A stretch of DNA of 64,000 nt from Symbiodinium natans (taxonomy: Eukaryota > Sar > Dinophyceae > Suessiales > Symbiodiniaceae), in contig CAJNDS010001669.1 of the NCBI GenBank assembly GCA_905221605.1, forward strand, positions 62,001 to 126,000. Reading direction: 5' to 3'. Below the pieces are notes generated by a model. It saw only the letters and a list, made by a program, of their open reading frames with translations. It was not told where the DNA came from and searched no databases. Both the position numbers and the translations under genes were made by a program. Shown here piece after piece: positions 41,058 to 51,434 of the stretch. Numbering within the stretch: position 1 is the first letter of the stretch; each line of letters starts with the position of its first letter.

Positions 41058-41199
41058 TACATATATATATATATATATGCTATATATGTTTTATGCTATA
41101 GATGAAAAAAACAAATAAGTAAATAAATAAATAAATAAATATATATATATACATGCTATATATATACACACACATATATATATATATATGTATATGTAC

Positions 41200-41239
<40 letters not shown>

Positions 41240-41244
41240 ACATG
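41058..41244. repeat. Compound AT/TAAA/CA/TG microsatellite
   Basis: TA runs, an AAATA/TAAA run (about 41112-41142), more TA, then (TG)n to 41240. Confidence 0.95.
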
Positions 41245-41329
41245 TTCGTTGTCAGGGGGTTGTCCTAAACCCTATAAACCCTAAACCCTAAACCCTAGAC
41301 CCTAGACCTCGAGACCTGCACGAACATGG

Positions 41330-41960
41330 GGCAGTCCAGTCACCTTGTTGTGAGTTGAGAATCAATCTAGGTTGGCCCATCTTTGCGCTCTGACAAAGCT
41401 TTCCCAATCAAAGTTTAGGGTTTTTAGGCTGTAGGCGGGAACACGTAACATGTCCCAAGGGCCTACCTAGGGTACTAACCCACAGGGCAGTTCAGATGTC
41501 GCATGCCCTTACCCCGTACCAGTCACGGCCTGGGGTGGACAACCACGCTGTGAACAAAATTGCATGTGCTGTCGCCTGCAAGTCGTAACGAAACTTGCAG
41601 ATCCTGTGCAGCATTGGTAGAACCTTAACCCTATGAAGCCCTAAAACTCTGAAACCCTGACACCCTATAACCACTAAACTCCAAAACCCTACAGCCCTCA
41701 ACACCGTAAGACCTTAAAATGAAAAAGGGACTTGTGCCTGGATTACTTTGAGGGGACCCGGTCCCCGCTTTCCGCCGTACCCATGGACTAGCAGGCCTTT
41801 TGGGGACTAGGGTTTGGGGTTTAGAGGTGCGGGATACGGCTTCGTTTGCTGAGGTACCGGGCTCCCGGAAAAGAATTCGTGGGGCGATCTACTAACTGGA
41901 TGACGGCGCGCTCGCTGGACCAGCAAAATTGTTTCGGCCACTGGCCGCAAGAGTCGCATG
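41330..41960. other. Largely non-repetitive stretch; no gene assigned
   Basis: Family R terminus-like ATGTCCCAAGGGCCTACCTA at 41449-41470. A 70-codon minus frame (41492-41704) and no recognisable domain. Confidence 0.3.
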
Positions 41961-42264
41961 GATGGGTTTAGGGTTTAGGGTTTAGGGTGATTCCCAGGGA
42001 GCCCAATATACCCTGCAACAAGGAATTGCGTTGATCATATCTTACTAACGGTGGGTTCTTGACTCCTAAGCGTACTGAACTCCCTGGGAAGGAATGAGGC
42101 CCAAGTGGCACATTTAGTTGCTGGTCCTTCGTGCTCGCGCGGCTGGAGTGAATCTCCGGGCATCTTTGCCGGACGAAATCGAGAGCGGCTGTTCTTCTCG
42201 AGGAAGACATATGGCAAAGCACAACGTTTTACAAGCAGCAGTAGGGTTTAAGGTTTTGGGTTTA

Positions 42265-42325
42265 GGGTTAATTCTAGAAGCTGCAAGTATCAAGCATTCC
42301 GCTTGTGCTCTACCACTGATCTGTC
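42265..42325 (-). tRNA. tRNA-like 5' half (degenerate), cut by telomeric units
   Basis: Minus strand reads GATCAGTGGTAGAGCAC, a tRNA D-arm/A-box-like motif, then CAAGCGGAATGCTTG, which folds as a small anticodon-like hairpin. The 3' half is absent; CCCTAAA units follow (about 42245-42265). There is no usable acceptor stem and position 33 is not T. It is a pseudo-tRNA or the head of a SINE, if not chance. Confidence 0.25.
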
Positions 42326-42385
42326 GCTCGTCGGTTCTTGTGACGCTATGACGTTCCATCTGCCGCAGCGGAAGGCAGTCATCAA

Positions 42386-42775
42386 ATGGTAGCTAGGCCG
42401 ACCATCCTTCAAAGACGCGCGGCAGAAGCTCGCGTAAGCAAAGTACGCATAAAGTTGGCCGTTTTAAGTGGTGACCGGTACTCCGGCATGCAAGCGTGCC
42501 GTTTTTTTTTTGACACGGCGTGCTGTTCCCGTGGCGTAGCTAGGCGTGGCCCGATTACGTCCGAGAAGAAGTGTCCTGCGATACCTGCTCCGGAATTCGT
42601 GAAATGGGCCATTATCATCCTAAGCCCGGGGACAAGCAAGAAAATAGGTTGCACATTTGAATTCCGCAATCTCGGGGGTTTGCATGGGGATCTAAATAGA
42701 GGTGACGGCCTAGTGGTGGAACAGCCCGAACATACAGAACATGGTTCGACGAAGTTCCACAAGGTTGGTCTTTAA
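42386..42775. other. Open on both strands for about 120 codons; telomere-free
   Basis: The plus frame (42386-42775, 129 codons, ending TAA) and minus frame (42409-42762, 117 codons) overlap almost entirely. The minus product contains PGLRMIMAHFTNSGAGIAGH, and the plus product EFVKWAIIILSPGTSKKIGC. Overlapping long frames in opposite phase suggest biased codon structure from one real, possibly decayed, coding sequence. I cannot say which strand or what family. Confidence 0.35.
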
Positions 42776-43480
42776 TGTGAAAGGAACATCCCTAAGCCCT
42801 AAACCCAAACCCTAAACCCTAAACCCTACTTAAACGGAGAGGAGGGCGCGACCGGCCTCCAGTCTTCAACCATCCTTAGGCCGCCACCTCTATGTAGGCC
42901 CTGCTAGCACTTTCCAGGCATTCGGAAGAACAAGCAAGCATCAGCACAGGGTTGCGGCTTCGGGTTTAGGGCAGATACTTCCCCCTAAACCGTCAACCCC
43001 AAACCCGATGGGATGTGAGGTTTAGGACCAGTCACTTCGAAAAGCCCGGAAAAAATGTACATTTGAGCTTCCTGCTCAGCTGTTGCAAAACAGCCTCAGA
43101 GATGCGCTCCGGGACATACTGGGCTGTCCAGCTAGTTAAGAACATTAATTCGGGTTTAGGGTTCTGGGTTTTGGGTTTAGGTTTCAGGGAACTAACAAGG
43201 GAACCTCGACACTAAGAAAATGGACAACAAGCATTAGCCCAATCAACGGGGCCATGTTTGGTCATTCCCTCGTGTTTCGTTTTTGCCGGCTTGCCAGGTT
43301 TAGGGTTGCTTCAGCGTTTAACCATGAGCCCTAAACCCTAATTAGGGTAGGGTTTTGGTTAAGGGCGGTTGGGTTCTCACGATAGGGGCCCGAAACCGGG
43401 CCCAAAAGCAGAATAAACCCAAGGATTCGACAAGCATGGTCTTCCAGAATATCCCTGACAGGGGACCTTATACCCCAATA

Positions 43481-43626
43481 GTAACCTAGGGTTTAGGGTT
43501 TAGGGTTTAGGGCTACTAGACCCAGGAGTAACTTAGGAATAAAAAGGGTGCCCAATGTTTGGTTTTCAGGGGATTACAAGGGAACCCCAACCCTATAAAA
43601 AGGAAATAAGGGCCTCCTCCGGGGCC
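43481..43626 (+). mobile_element. Family G element with shared telomeric junction, copy 1
   Basis: GTAACCTAGGGTTTAGGG … TTTAGGGCTACTAGACCC … GAAATAAGGGCCTCCTCCGG. The tract and both its edges match 49024-49170. Confidence 0.78.
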
Positions 43627-43757
43627 GAGAATCCTAATGCTTATGTGACGATGTTAGGGTTTAGGGTTTAGGGTGAAACTCGGAGCCTAAAGCAAACCGT
43701 GTGCAAACTTTCAAGCTTCTCTTTCAAAGGATCTGAGTACTCAAGCCTTTGGCCTAC

Positions 43758-43857
43758 ATGTGGGGGGTTTGACCCCAAATATAGATCCCCCAAACAGTAG
43801 GATTCCCTTTGTATAAGGACCCCAAATATGGTACCCCCCCCGCCGCCAAAAACCCCT
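43758..43857 (-). mobile_element. Family D element, copy 3
   Basis: TAGATCCCCCAAACAGTAGG, AAGGACCCCAAATATGGTAC. The right terminus has expanded C-runs (CCCCCCCCGCCGCC). Confidence 0.72.
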
Positions 43858-43981
43858 AAACCCCACACCCTAAACCCTAAACCCTAATCGGAAACCCCCA
43901 CCTGTTCAAAGGGCGAGGATGTAAAGTTTTGGGTATAGAGAGCATCCACGGCATTGCATTCAGGCGACAACAAAAAAGACA

Positions 43982-44045
43982 GGGCTTAGGGTTAAGGGTT
44001 ACCCTAAACCCTAAACCCTAAACCCTAAACCCTAAACCCTAAACC
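43982..44045. repeat. Head-to-head telomeric tract
   Basis: GCTTAGGGTTAAGGGTTA meets CCCTAAA at 44001; six C-rich units follow. Confidence 0.82.
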
Positions 44046-44157
44046 GCCCCAAGCCCTAGAGCTTGCTGAGACTGAGCCTCCGGCTGTTTAAAATATGCAG
44101 CAGGTCTGCCTTCCCGACAGGATCCAGCTTCACAAATTAGGCTTAGGGACTTAGGGG

Positions 44158-44420
44158 TTTAGGGTTTGGAGCTAGGGTTTAGGGTTTAGGGTTCAGGGTT
44201 CAGGGGTTAGGGTATAGGGTTTGGGGTTTAGGGTTTAGGGTCTAGGGTTTAGGTTCTTTTGGGATGAAGGGTTTTAGGGTTTTTGGGTTTTAAGACAGGA
44301 TCCAGTTTACCTGCGGTTCGTTGGTAGGGTTGAACTTTTGGGTGGAAGGGGCTTAGGGTTTAGGATTTAGGGTTTAGGGTTTAGGGTTTAGGGTTTAGGC
44401 CCAAAACCCTAAACCCGAAA
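44158..44420. repeat. G-rich telomeric region switching to C-rich at 44398
   Basis: Two G-rich stretches (44158-44255 and 44350-44398). The second ends TTTAGG and continues CCCAAAACCCTAAACCC. Confidence 0.8.
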
Positions 44421-44691
44421 GACTAGGGCTTTGGGTCAAGGTACAGCCTCTTTCTTGCGCATGGGGGTAAGAACAGGAACTGGCACGCCTCGCTCAGCTC
44501 TGAGACCCTAAGCTCAAGAACCCTAACAACCTTATTTAGACCAGCACTGAACCCTTAAAGCTCTAAGACCCTTCAGGGTTCTGGGTTTAACGTTCAACCC
44601 TAAAACCCTATAACCCTAGAGGCCTTTGTCGTGGAGGGCGGCACCGACGTGGCTCAGCCGCCTGCCGAAAGATGCGCTTTGCATGTCTCCA

Positions 44692-44812
44692 GTCTTATTC
44701 AATGCTTACTTCTTCAGTAACCAAGGGGAAAAATGTTAAACTTACCTTTTCCCATGAAAAAAAGGAAACCCAAAAAGGTTTCAAGTTCAACTATTGGCTA
44801 AGTGAGAAGGTG
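44692..44812 (+). mobile_element. Family W repeat, copy 2
   Basis: CTTACTTCTTCAGTAACCAA … AAGTTCAACTATTGGCTAAG. Same order as at 24024, with changes in between. Confidence 0.55.
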
Positions 44813-44929
44813 TAGGGCTTGTGGGTTTTGGGTTTACGGGTTAAAGGGTTTTGAGTTTAGGGCTTAGGGGCCTTGAAAGTAGTACGGGTGGTGGTGAGAC
44901 ATGTAAGCTACATGGTTGTAACTACTATT

Positions 44930-45000
44930 TGCCCAAGTACCCCAAACAATACCTGATAAGGAAGCGTGTTTTTTTTGTGGTTCCTAAGCAAATAGTAGGT
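44930..45000. mobile_element. Family X element, copy 1
   Basis: CTACTATTTGCCCAAG and CTAAGCAAATAGTAG are inverted termini about 70 bp apart. Confidence 0.55.
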
Positions 45001-45010
45001 AGTTGAGAAC

Positions 45011-45152
45011 CCTGGTGGCCCAGAAACCATGTTACAATAAGGGCACCCTTTTTTGGGGTTGGCTACTTTACCCTAAACCCTAAACCCTAAACCCTAAACC
45101 AGGGAACCTTGAACCCAACAAAAGGGCCAAAGGGTACCACTGGGCTACCAAG
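45011..45152 (+). mobile_element. Family H element with telomeric insert
   Basis: CTGGTGGCCCAGAAACCATG, AATAAGGGCACCCTTTTTTG, four CCCTAAA units (45070-45099), then GGAACCTTGAACCC and CACTGGGCTACCAAG. Confidence 0.8.
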
Positions 45153-45243
45153 CCTTTATATAAGGGACCTGATAAGGGTTATTTAGGGGCTATTGGGGGG
45201 CTATATGTAGGGATGATAGAGCTAGAATTCCTTACTACGAATC

Positions 45244-45291
45244 CCTAAACCCTAAACCCTAAACCCTAAACCCTAAACCCTAAACCCTGAA
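45244..45291 (-). repeat. Interstitial telomeric tract
   Basis: Seven CCCTAAA units. Confidence 0.94.
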
Positions 45292-45420
45292 CTAATATCG
45301 GCAACTTGAGAACAAGAACCAAACAGAAGGCTCAGCTTCGTCGAAGCAGTGCCTCCCATCAGCTCTGAAGGTGGCGCAGCACCAACGCCCAAACTGCTGC
45401 CGATGTTATGGCGGCAAGAA

Positions 45421-45515
45421 GCCCTCAACCCTAAACCCCGGTTTAGGGTTGAGGGTTTAGGGTCTTAAACCATAAACCCTAACCCCTAAACCCTGTTTAG
45501 GGTTTAGTTTAGGGC
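45421..45515. repeat. Telomeric tract with repeated orientation switches
   Basis: C-rich to G-rich at about 45438, back to C-rich at about 45466, and to G-rich again at about 45496. Confidence 0.75.
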
Positions 45516-45519
45516 CTTG

Positions 45520-45795
45520 CGCTTAGGGCTTTGTCCCCGAGGGCAGCTAAGGATTTCCGGCTGCCATGGCCTGAGCACCGTACAGGACCCAGGTCGGCAC
45601 ACTGACATCGGCCGGGCGCCCGCCTCACAAGCCCCGGCATCCTCTCCAGGCTAAGGCCGGGAACTGAAGCGCGGTCACAGCCGCAGGGGCAGAGGCACAC
45701 ACGGGCATGGTCCCCAGGCCTGTCTGCTATACCCTCGCATAACAGGCAAGAGCCATCAGAGGAGGCGACCGGCAAGCGCAAACGAAGTCTGAAAA
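45520..45795 (-). pseudogene. Reverse-transcriptase-related C-terminal remnant (non-LTR type), frameshifted
   Basis: On minus, a 90-codon frame contains SDGSCLLCEGIADRPGDHAR followed by VC and CGCDR, and then GLSLERMPGLVRRAPG. The C-x2-C … GDH … VC … CG-x-DR arrangement and the following (A)GL-x-PE-x-E-x-PGLL-like stretch resemble the zinc-knuckle C-terminus of reverse transcriptases of algal and plant LINE-type elements. The next expected block (RPAD…W) appears one frame away near 45590, so at least one frameshift has occurred. No polymerase catalytic motif is present, so this is an isolated fragment. Family assignment is from memory. Confidence 0.5.
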
Positions 45796-45919
45796 GAAAT
45801 CAGCTCAAGGTGCAGCCTGAGCACCTCACGAGGGCGGGCGTGTGGCAAGCTCCCCGTGCTGAAAAAGCCCGCATTGACGGCCAGAAAAGACCACAGCTGC
45901 GCTCCGCAACGGAAGCTCT

Positions 45920-45955
<36 letters not shown>

Positions 45956-46145
45956 TCATCATGGAAGCTCGTTTGGGGGGCCAAGGGGCAATGTAGAAAC
46001 AGTAAAGTTCTATAGGATATGTAGGGCAAGAAAGGGCTCATACTTTAAACCCCACTTAAAATTACCCAGGGTCTTATCATTCTGGCAGGCCTGGGCCTTG
46101 GGCTCCACGTTCATCTCCCGAACTGTCCTAGGCAGGTTCAACTGG
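45796..46145. other. Stretch with CA microsatellite; no gene seen
   Basis: (CA)n at 45923-45953. A 114-codon plus frame (45810-46154) crosses the microsatellite and is not convincing. Confidence 0.35.
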
Positions 46146-46283
46146 AAGGGTTAGGGTTTATAGGGTATAGGTTATAGGGTTTAGGGTATAGGGTTTAGGG
46201 CTGCTCAGGGTTTAGGGTTCACATCCCTCTACTACTAGGGATCCGGACTTCGAGTTTAGGGTTCACAGGGTTGAGAAAAACAT

Positions 46284-46360
46284 CCCCCCCCCCCCCCACC
46301 CCCGCCGGGCCCCCCAAAGGGTTTAGGGTTTAGGGTTTAGGGTTTAGGGTTTAGGGTCAA
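46284..46360. repeat. C14 run and TTTAGGG tract
   Basis: The C-run is at 46284-46297. About five telomeric units lie at 46319-46357. Confidence 0.9.
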
Positions 46361-46939
46361 AGCTCCCAAGAGTTGCAGAACTCCCCTTGTCAAAAGTAGA
46401 TACATCTAGGGTATCAGGCACTCCCCGATCCCCCGAACCCTAAACCCTAAACCCAAAACCCCAAGCCCTAAACCTTAACTGCGGCTGGAGCGCCGCATTG
46501 ACATGACAGCTTCTGCCTCAGTTGAAGGCCGCAGGGTTTGGAGGTTTAAGCGTCGTCTCTTCCGACTCTTTCCTAAACCCTCAACCCTCAACCCTAAACC
46601 CTAAACCATAAACTAGCTAGCATGAAGAGGGGATCTTCTGCTAAAGCCCAAGTGTCGGCGGCGACTTCAAGAGAGCGGCCAGCCTGCGGGTTAGGTTTGG
46701 GGTTTGGGGTTTCGGGTTTCGGGTTGTATGATGGGTGTTACCACTATATAGATGACGAAGGTAAGTGTTTAGTGTGAACGTCACTCTACTTGTGTTTACT
46801 TACGAAATCCCCGAATCTACAAGTACACACCCTTAACTCTAGACCCTAATGGGCCTTAAGGCCAATAACCCAAAACCCCTAATCTCTAAGCTTCTAGGGT
46901 GTAGGGTTTAGCGGCCCTGCACCCGAAACCCTAAAGCCC

Positions 46940-46940
<1 letters not shown>

Positions 46941-46969
<29 letters not shown>
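46941..46969. repeat. C29 run beside telomeric units
   Basis: Preceded by AAAGCCCG and followed by TAAAGCCTAAACCC. Confidence 0.95.
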
Positions 46970-46973
<4 letters not shown>

Positions 46974-47104
46974 GCCTAAACCCTAAACCCTGAACCCTAA
47001 ACCATAAACCCTAAAGTCCTGCTGAGGGCTCGCTACCAACAGTTGAGAGCCCGAAGCTGTCCGAGCTTCGCGAGCGACCGAAGAGCACTGAACGTGCAGC
47101 CCAA

Positions 47105-47216
47105 GACAATTGCCGGTGCACCCCGGCCCCCAACAGAATTGCCGGTGCACCCTGGTCCCCCCAAAAAAAGCCGGTGCACCCTCCCCCCCCCCCCGGCCGC
47201 CCCCCCCCCCCCCCCC
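47105..47216. repeat. Three 29-bp repeats, then C-rich low complexity
   Basis: CCGGTGCACC falls at 47113, 47142 and 47171, exactly 29 bp apart. C-runs follow to 47216. Confidence 0.9.
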
Positions 47217-47219
47217 TCT

Positions 47220-47462
47220 TCCGGTTTTGGGCTTTTTGAGAGCCTTTTGGGGCTTGTTAGACCATTTCTGATCCTTTCTGAGCTTCTCCCATGAGCCTTT
47301 TTTGGATTTCTCCGAGACCATTGTCTGGACCTTTTGGGCTTCTCCCAAACCAGCTTCTTCCTAACCAGTTCTGAGCTTTTCGGGACCATTTCTGAGCTTT
47401 TTGAGCTTGTCCCCAGACCGTTTCCGAGCTTTTTCGGCTTCTCGCAAGCCATTTCTGAACCT
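47220..47462 (-). repeat. Degenerate 25-30 bp minisatellite
   Basis: Variants of TTTCTGAGCTTTTTGGGCTT and GACCATTTCTGAGC recur throughout. A 139-codon minus frame (Lys/Ser/Pro-rich) covers it and reflects the repeat. Confidence 0.75.
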
Positions 47463-47493
47463 CTTCACACTAAACTGAAATCGAAATAAGCAC

Positions 47494-47636
47494 GTCGGGA
47501 CGCTGGCCCGGTCGAGGGGCAGCGGTACCCCTGCAGTAACCCCAAACCGGTTTATGTCGTGACGAGGGATGCAAACGGTCGGGGCGCTGGCCTGGTCGAG
47601 GGGCAGCGGTACCCCTACGGTAACCCAAACCAATAT
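47494..47636 (+). repeat. Tandem duplication, 84-bp period
   Basis: GTCGAGGGGCAGCGGTACCC occurs at about 47512 and 47595. The copies start GTCGGGACGCTGG (47494) and GTCGGGGCGCTGG (47578). Confidence 0.9.
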
Positions 47637-47639
47637 GTG

Positions 47640-47970
47640 AGACAAAGAAAGCACGCCCGATTTTCATGAAGGGCTACCCCCACCACCTTTTCACAGCTTA
47701 GTATTGGCGAAGGGAGCGCTGCCGAACTCCATCTCTTTGCAGCGAGGCTCAAATCGGGACAGTGCTGAAACAGCGTGCGCAGTGGTACTGCATGCCCCCG
47801 GCTGGAAAAAACAAAATTAGACTTTAGGAAGTAAACCCTAAAAATAAATATGCCGGGTGGCTTGGGGTGGGCTTAGAGCCACGGGATGTTGCCAGCGACC
47901 CAGGCAGACAGGCCGTTTGGAAAAAGTAAGGTGAGGCCCCGGAGCCCAGCGAGCAACCCAGAACGTTGCA
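47640..47970. other. Unique-looking stretch; no gene seen
   Basis: No telomeric units and no long frame. Composition is mixed. Confidence 0.3.
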
Positions 47971-47972
47971 CA

Positions 47973-48058
47973 CCCTAAACCCTAAACCCTAAACCCTAAA
48001 CCCAAAACCCAAAACCCAAAAACCCTAAACCCTAAACCCAAAACCCTAAACCCTCAAC
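47973..48058 (-). repeat. Telomeric tract with CCCAAAA units
   Basis: Five CCCTAAA units then CCCAAAA variants. Confidence 0.9.
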
Positions 48059-49007
48059 CAGAACTAGGGAACCGGTGCTCTTATGGGCGGCCGCCTCAGC
48101 GCTGAGACGCTGACGCCTCAGGCGGCCAGACTCGCCCTGTTCGCCTTGCCAGCTCAGAACCCCAAGAGGGCTTTAGTGCTTAGGGTGTAGGGTTTCGGGT
48201 TTAGGGTTTAGGGTTCAGGTGTGCTACGTGCTCCACGCCACCCCGCGGGACGTGTAATGGCGTGCATCAAGGTTGCCTCCATACCCTCCACCAAATCTAT
48301 GACACTAAACCCTAAACCCTAAACCCTAGACCCTAAGCCCTAAACCCCAAACCCTACACTCAGTAGGGGCTTCATATGTGCAGTTCTCTAGATTCGGGTT
48401 ACGGCACCCTCAGAAGAAGGACCACAAAAAGGACCCCAATTTAGAGCACCACCCCAGACCCCAAACCCCAAACCCAAAACCCTAACCCTAAACCCTACCC
48501 CTAAACCCTAATGCAGAGAACTACACATATACTTGTTGTGGCTACTCTCTGTTGAATGAAGCGGTATCAGGCTTTCTGGGAAATCACAGCTTCCGTAGGT
48601 TCCGAGGTGTCGCAACGACGTATGGGTCACTTCTCTCCAATTTTGGGTACCCGTTCAGGTAGGGTTTAGTCGCCCTAAACCCTAAACCCTAAACCTAGGT
48701 TCATCGTTTAGGCGATTCGAGAACTGTCAAGTCAGGGCTTTAGGGTTTGGGTTTGGGGCTGAGGGCTTGGGGCTTTCAGGGCTTAGGATTTAGGTTTTAG
48801 GGTTGAAGGTTAGCGTCCTGGACGTCTGAATCTGGTCAATGCTGGGCACATGAAACTCACAGGCTCTGATGTCGTCGACTTGCCACAAAGACCGTGCAAA
48901 CCCAACAGACCTGAAACCCTAAACCCTTGCCCTGCGCCCCAAACCCTAAACCCTAAACCCTAGACCCTCCTAACCCTTACATTAAGCAACTCCCAAACCC
49001 TAAAAGC

Positions 49008-49170
49008 CTAGACCCAGGAGTAAGTAACCTAGGGTTTAGGGTTTAGGGTTTAGGGCTACTAGACCCAGGAGTAACCTAGGAATAAAAAGGGTGCCCTTTT
49101 GGGTGTTAAGGGGATTACAAGGACACCTAAACCCCAAAGAAAGGAAATAAGGGTCTACTCCGGGTCCTAG
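49008..49170 (+). mobile_element. Family G element with telomeric insert flanked by a duplicated left end
   Basis: CTAGACCCAGGAGTAAGTAA (from 49008) is followed by CCTAGGG, three TTTAGGG units, GCTA and then a second CTAGACCCAGGAGTAACC (49059) leading into the full element, which ends TACTCCGGGTCCTAG. The telomeric tract is thus flanked by copies of the element's first 22 bp. Confidence 0.82.
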
Positions 49171-49176
49171 TAGCCC

Positions 49177-49240
49177 TAAACCCTAAACCCTAAACCCTAA
49201 ACCCTAAACCCTAAACCCTAAACCCTAAACCCTAAACCTG
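49177..49240 (-). repeat. Interstitial telomeric tract
   Basis: Nine CCCTAAA units. Confidence 0.95.
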
Positions 49241-49469
49241 AAAAGTTTTCCTGCCCAGCAGCTGGGAATTGAGCAGCATGAGCTGGTGGCGGACATAGGA
49301 CTCTCGAGGTCGCCTTGACAAACCCTGGTGGTCCTAAACCCTAGACCCTTAAACCCTAAAACTTAGGGTTTTAGGGTTTGATGCTTAAGAGGTGTAAGAG
49401 CTACAAGGCTTGGACCGACGTTATAACCAGGGAGCCAGTTGGAGCACTAGGCAAACAATTTTTGCCTCT

Positions 49470-49523
49470 CCCCCCTATTGTAATTCCTATTAAGGACTGG
49501 TAATATAAGGGGGAACATCCCAA
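49470..49523 (+). mobile_element. Family B right half
   Basis: CCCCTATTGTAATTCCTATT, AAGGACTGGTAATATAAGGG, ending GAACATCCCAA. The left half is missing. Confidence 0.75.
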
Positions 49524-49647
49524 TTCATAACAGCAACCCACCCTAGTTCATTCGTGTTCTCACACGTCACGAAGCCAAGCCTCGCCCCAGCCCCGTACGG
49601 ATACCATGAAGCTAAGAACCCATAACGCCTAAACAGAAGCCGAGCCT

Positions 49648-49666
49648 CCCCCCCCCCCCCCCCCCC
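49648..49666. repeat. C19 run
   Basis: Within a region open on minus (49490-49863) that I do not consider coding. Confidence 0.95.
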
Positions 49667-49982
49667 TCCCCCTGCCGCCGTCCGAATCCCCCCCACCCCA
49701 AAAACGCACAGCCGCACACACGCACACAAACCAACACACAAACAAATATGGACAAAAACCACAAAGGGCAAAGTCCTGCCGACCGGGGTCGCGACTCATG
49801 ATGCTGCGGGCCTGAGCAACACGCTGCGTGCATTTGCTGAACCGTGTATTCGGATCTCGACAATGCCGGGTTTAGGGTTTAGGGCCTTTAGGGCTTTTAA
49901 CCTCATTTCGTGGTAGGCTGGGGAATTCATCAGGACGGGGCAGGGGAAATGTCAAACATGCCGAGCAGCACAAACAACCCTA

Positions 49983-50075
49983 CTCGGAGGTCCATCGGTA
50001 GGTTTTTTGTGGGTCTAAGTATGATAACCCGACTTCTACTGGAACTCAATTTATAACCACTCATGAACCAGAAAG
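49983..50075 (+). mobile_element. Family C element (diverged) with TA duplication
   Basis: CTCGGAGGTCCATCGGTAGG to CTCATGAACCAGAAAG. TA flanks both sides. Confidence 0.65.
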
Positions 50076-50241
50076 TAGTAGCCCTACACCCTACACCCTA
50101 CGCCCTAAACCCTGAACCCTACACCCTTAACCCATGAATTTCAGGCGGGCGTCAGACGTTGGCTCACGCTTCCCCTCTATTGCTCGGTGGGGCCACACCG
50201 CTCTCTCAAGAGTCATGCAGCCTTGAGCCGATACACAAGGC

Positions 50242-50402
50242 GGTTTAGGGTTTAGGGTTTAGGGTTTAGACGGCTTAGAGGGTTTAGGGGGTTTAGGGTT
50301 AGAGGGTAGAGGGTTTGAAGTTTAGGGTTTAGCGGGTTTAAAGGGTTTAAAGGGTTTAGAGGGTTTAGAGGGTTTAGGGTTTGGGGGGGTTGGGGTTTAG
50401 GG
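50242..50402 (+). repeat. Telomere-like tract with TTTAGAGGG and TTTAAAGGG units
   Basis: Nine-base units dominate 50330-50370. Confidence 0.88.
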
Positions 50403-50458
50403 ACAAGCAAGAACCAGGCAAAGGATGAGTTTCTACTTGCATTTCTTGGTAAGCTATA

Positions 50459-50588
50459 GGGTTCTTAAGGGAGGGGGGGTTCAAGCAAGGTTCCCAACTA
50501 TTCCCTACTACTCCCTAAGGCTCCCTAAGCTTCCCTAAGGTTCCCGAGGTACTTTCCCCCCTTGACCCCCCCCCCCCCCTTCAGAACC
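50459..50588 (+). mobile_element. Family I element without telomeric tract
   Basis: GGGTTCTTAAGGGAGGGGGG … CTACTCCCTAAGGCTCCC … ACCCCCCCCCCCCCTTCAGAACCC. This is the tract-free version of the copies at 23376 and 33186. Confidence 0.78.
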
Positions 50589-50977
50589 CCACAAGTGAAT
50601 GTATGCAGGGTTCCTTCAAAAACAAGTTTGGATTTAGGGTTTTAGGGTTTAGGGGTGTGTATATTGGATGTGAATTTGCGAATACTCATATTAAAAAAAA
50701 CTACTTCAGATGGGCAGTTCTCTAACATCCTGTTTGGGTCCTTCTTGTAAGGATGCCGAGATATCTGTACGACCCCAATTAAGAACTACCCCTCTGCCTA
50801 CACGCCTCAAGTCAGCAACAAGAGAGCGTTCGCATCGCCAACAAAGTTGCCCTAAACTACCTTAAACCCTAAACCCTAAACCCTAAAACCTGAACCCCAA
50901 ACCCTTCGAGTTTGCGAGCCGCAGATACCCTCGTCACCAAAACAAGCAACTAGACTAGACCCAAACCCCTGAACTAA

Positions 50978-51088
50978 ACCCCTACTTTGGAGTAGGCCCT
51001 GGAAACAAGTATATACTCCTCAGGTATAAGTCGCTACAATAGGAACCCAGAACCAACAAAAGTATTAAAGTATAGTACTCCAAAACCC
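50978..51088 (+). mobile_element. Family A element, copy 5
   Basis: CTTTGGAGTAGGCCCTGG to AGTACTCCAAAACCC. The right end runs directly into CCCTAAA units, so the duplication is not visible. Confidence 0.78.
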
Positions 51089-51434
51089 TAAACCCTATGC
51101 CCTAAACCCTATACCCAGAAACAGTCAAGACGGAGAATCATGAGCCTGCTCTGCATCCCAGTCGACCTGACAGGCCACCTCCCAATACAGAGAGGTTCAG
51201 GGTTTAGGGTTTAGGGTTTGGGGTTTAGGGTTTAGGGTTTAGGGGTATTTAAGCATCCAGGTCCGAAACCCTGAACCCGAAACCCTATACCTTTTAAGCC
51301 CTCAACACCCAAACCACCTCGGGTTTCAAGTTGAGGGTCGGTCGTTAAGATTTAGGGGAGCACGGTTTGGATTGTAGCAGTGTTAGGGTTGCGGGTTTGG
51401 ATGCTAGGCGCCCAGTGTCCACATTATTCTGGTG

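Noticed and set aside
49490-49863. Minus frames with Cys/Val-rich and Gly-rich runs
   Set aside because: The runs are translations of CA/CACA and C19 low-complexity sequence.
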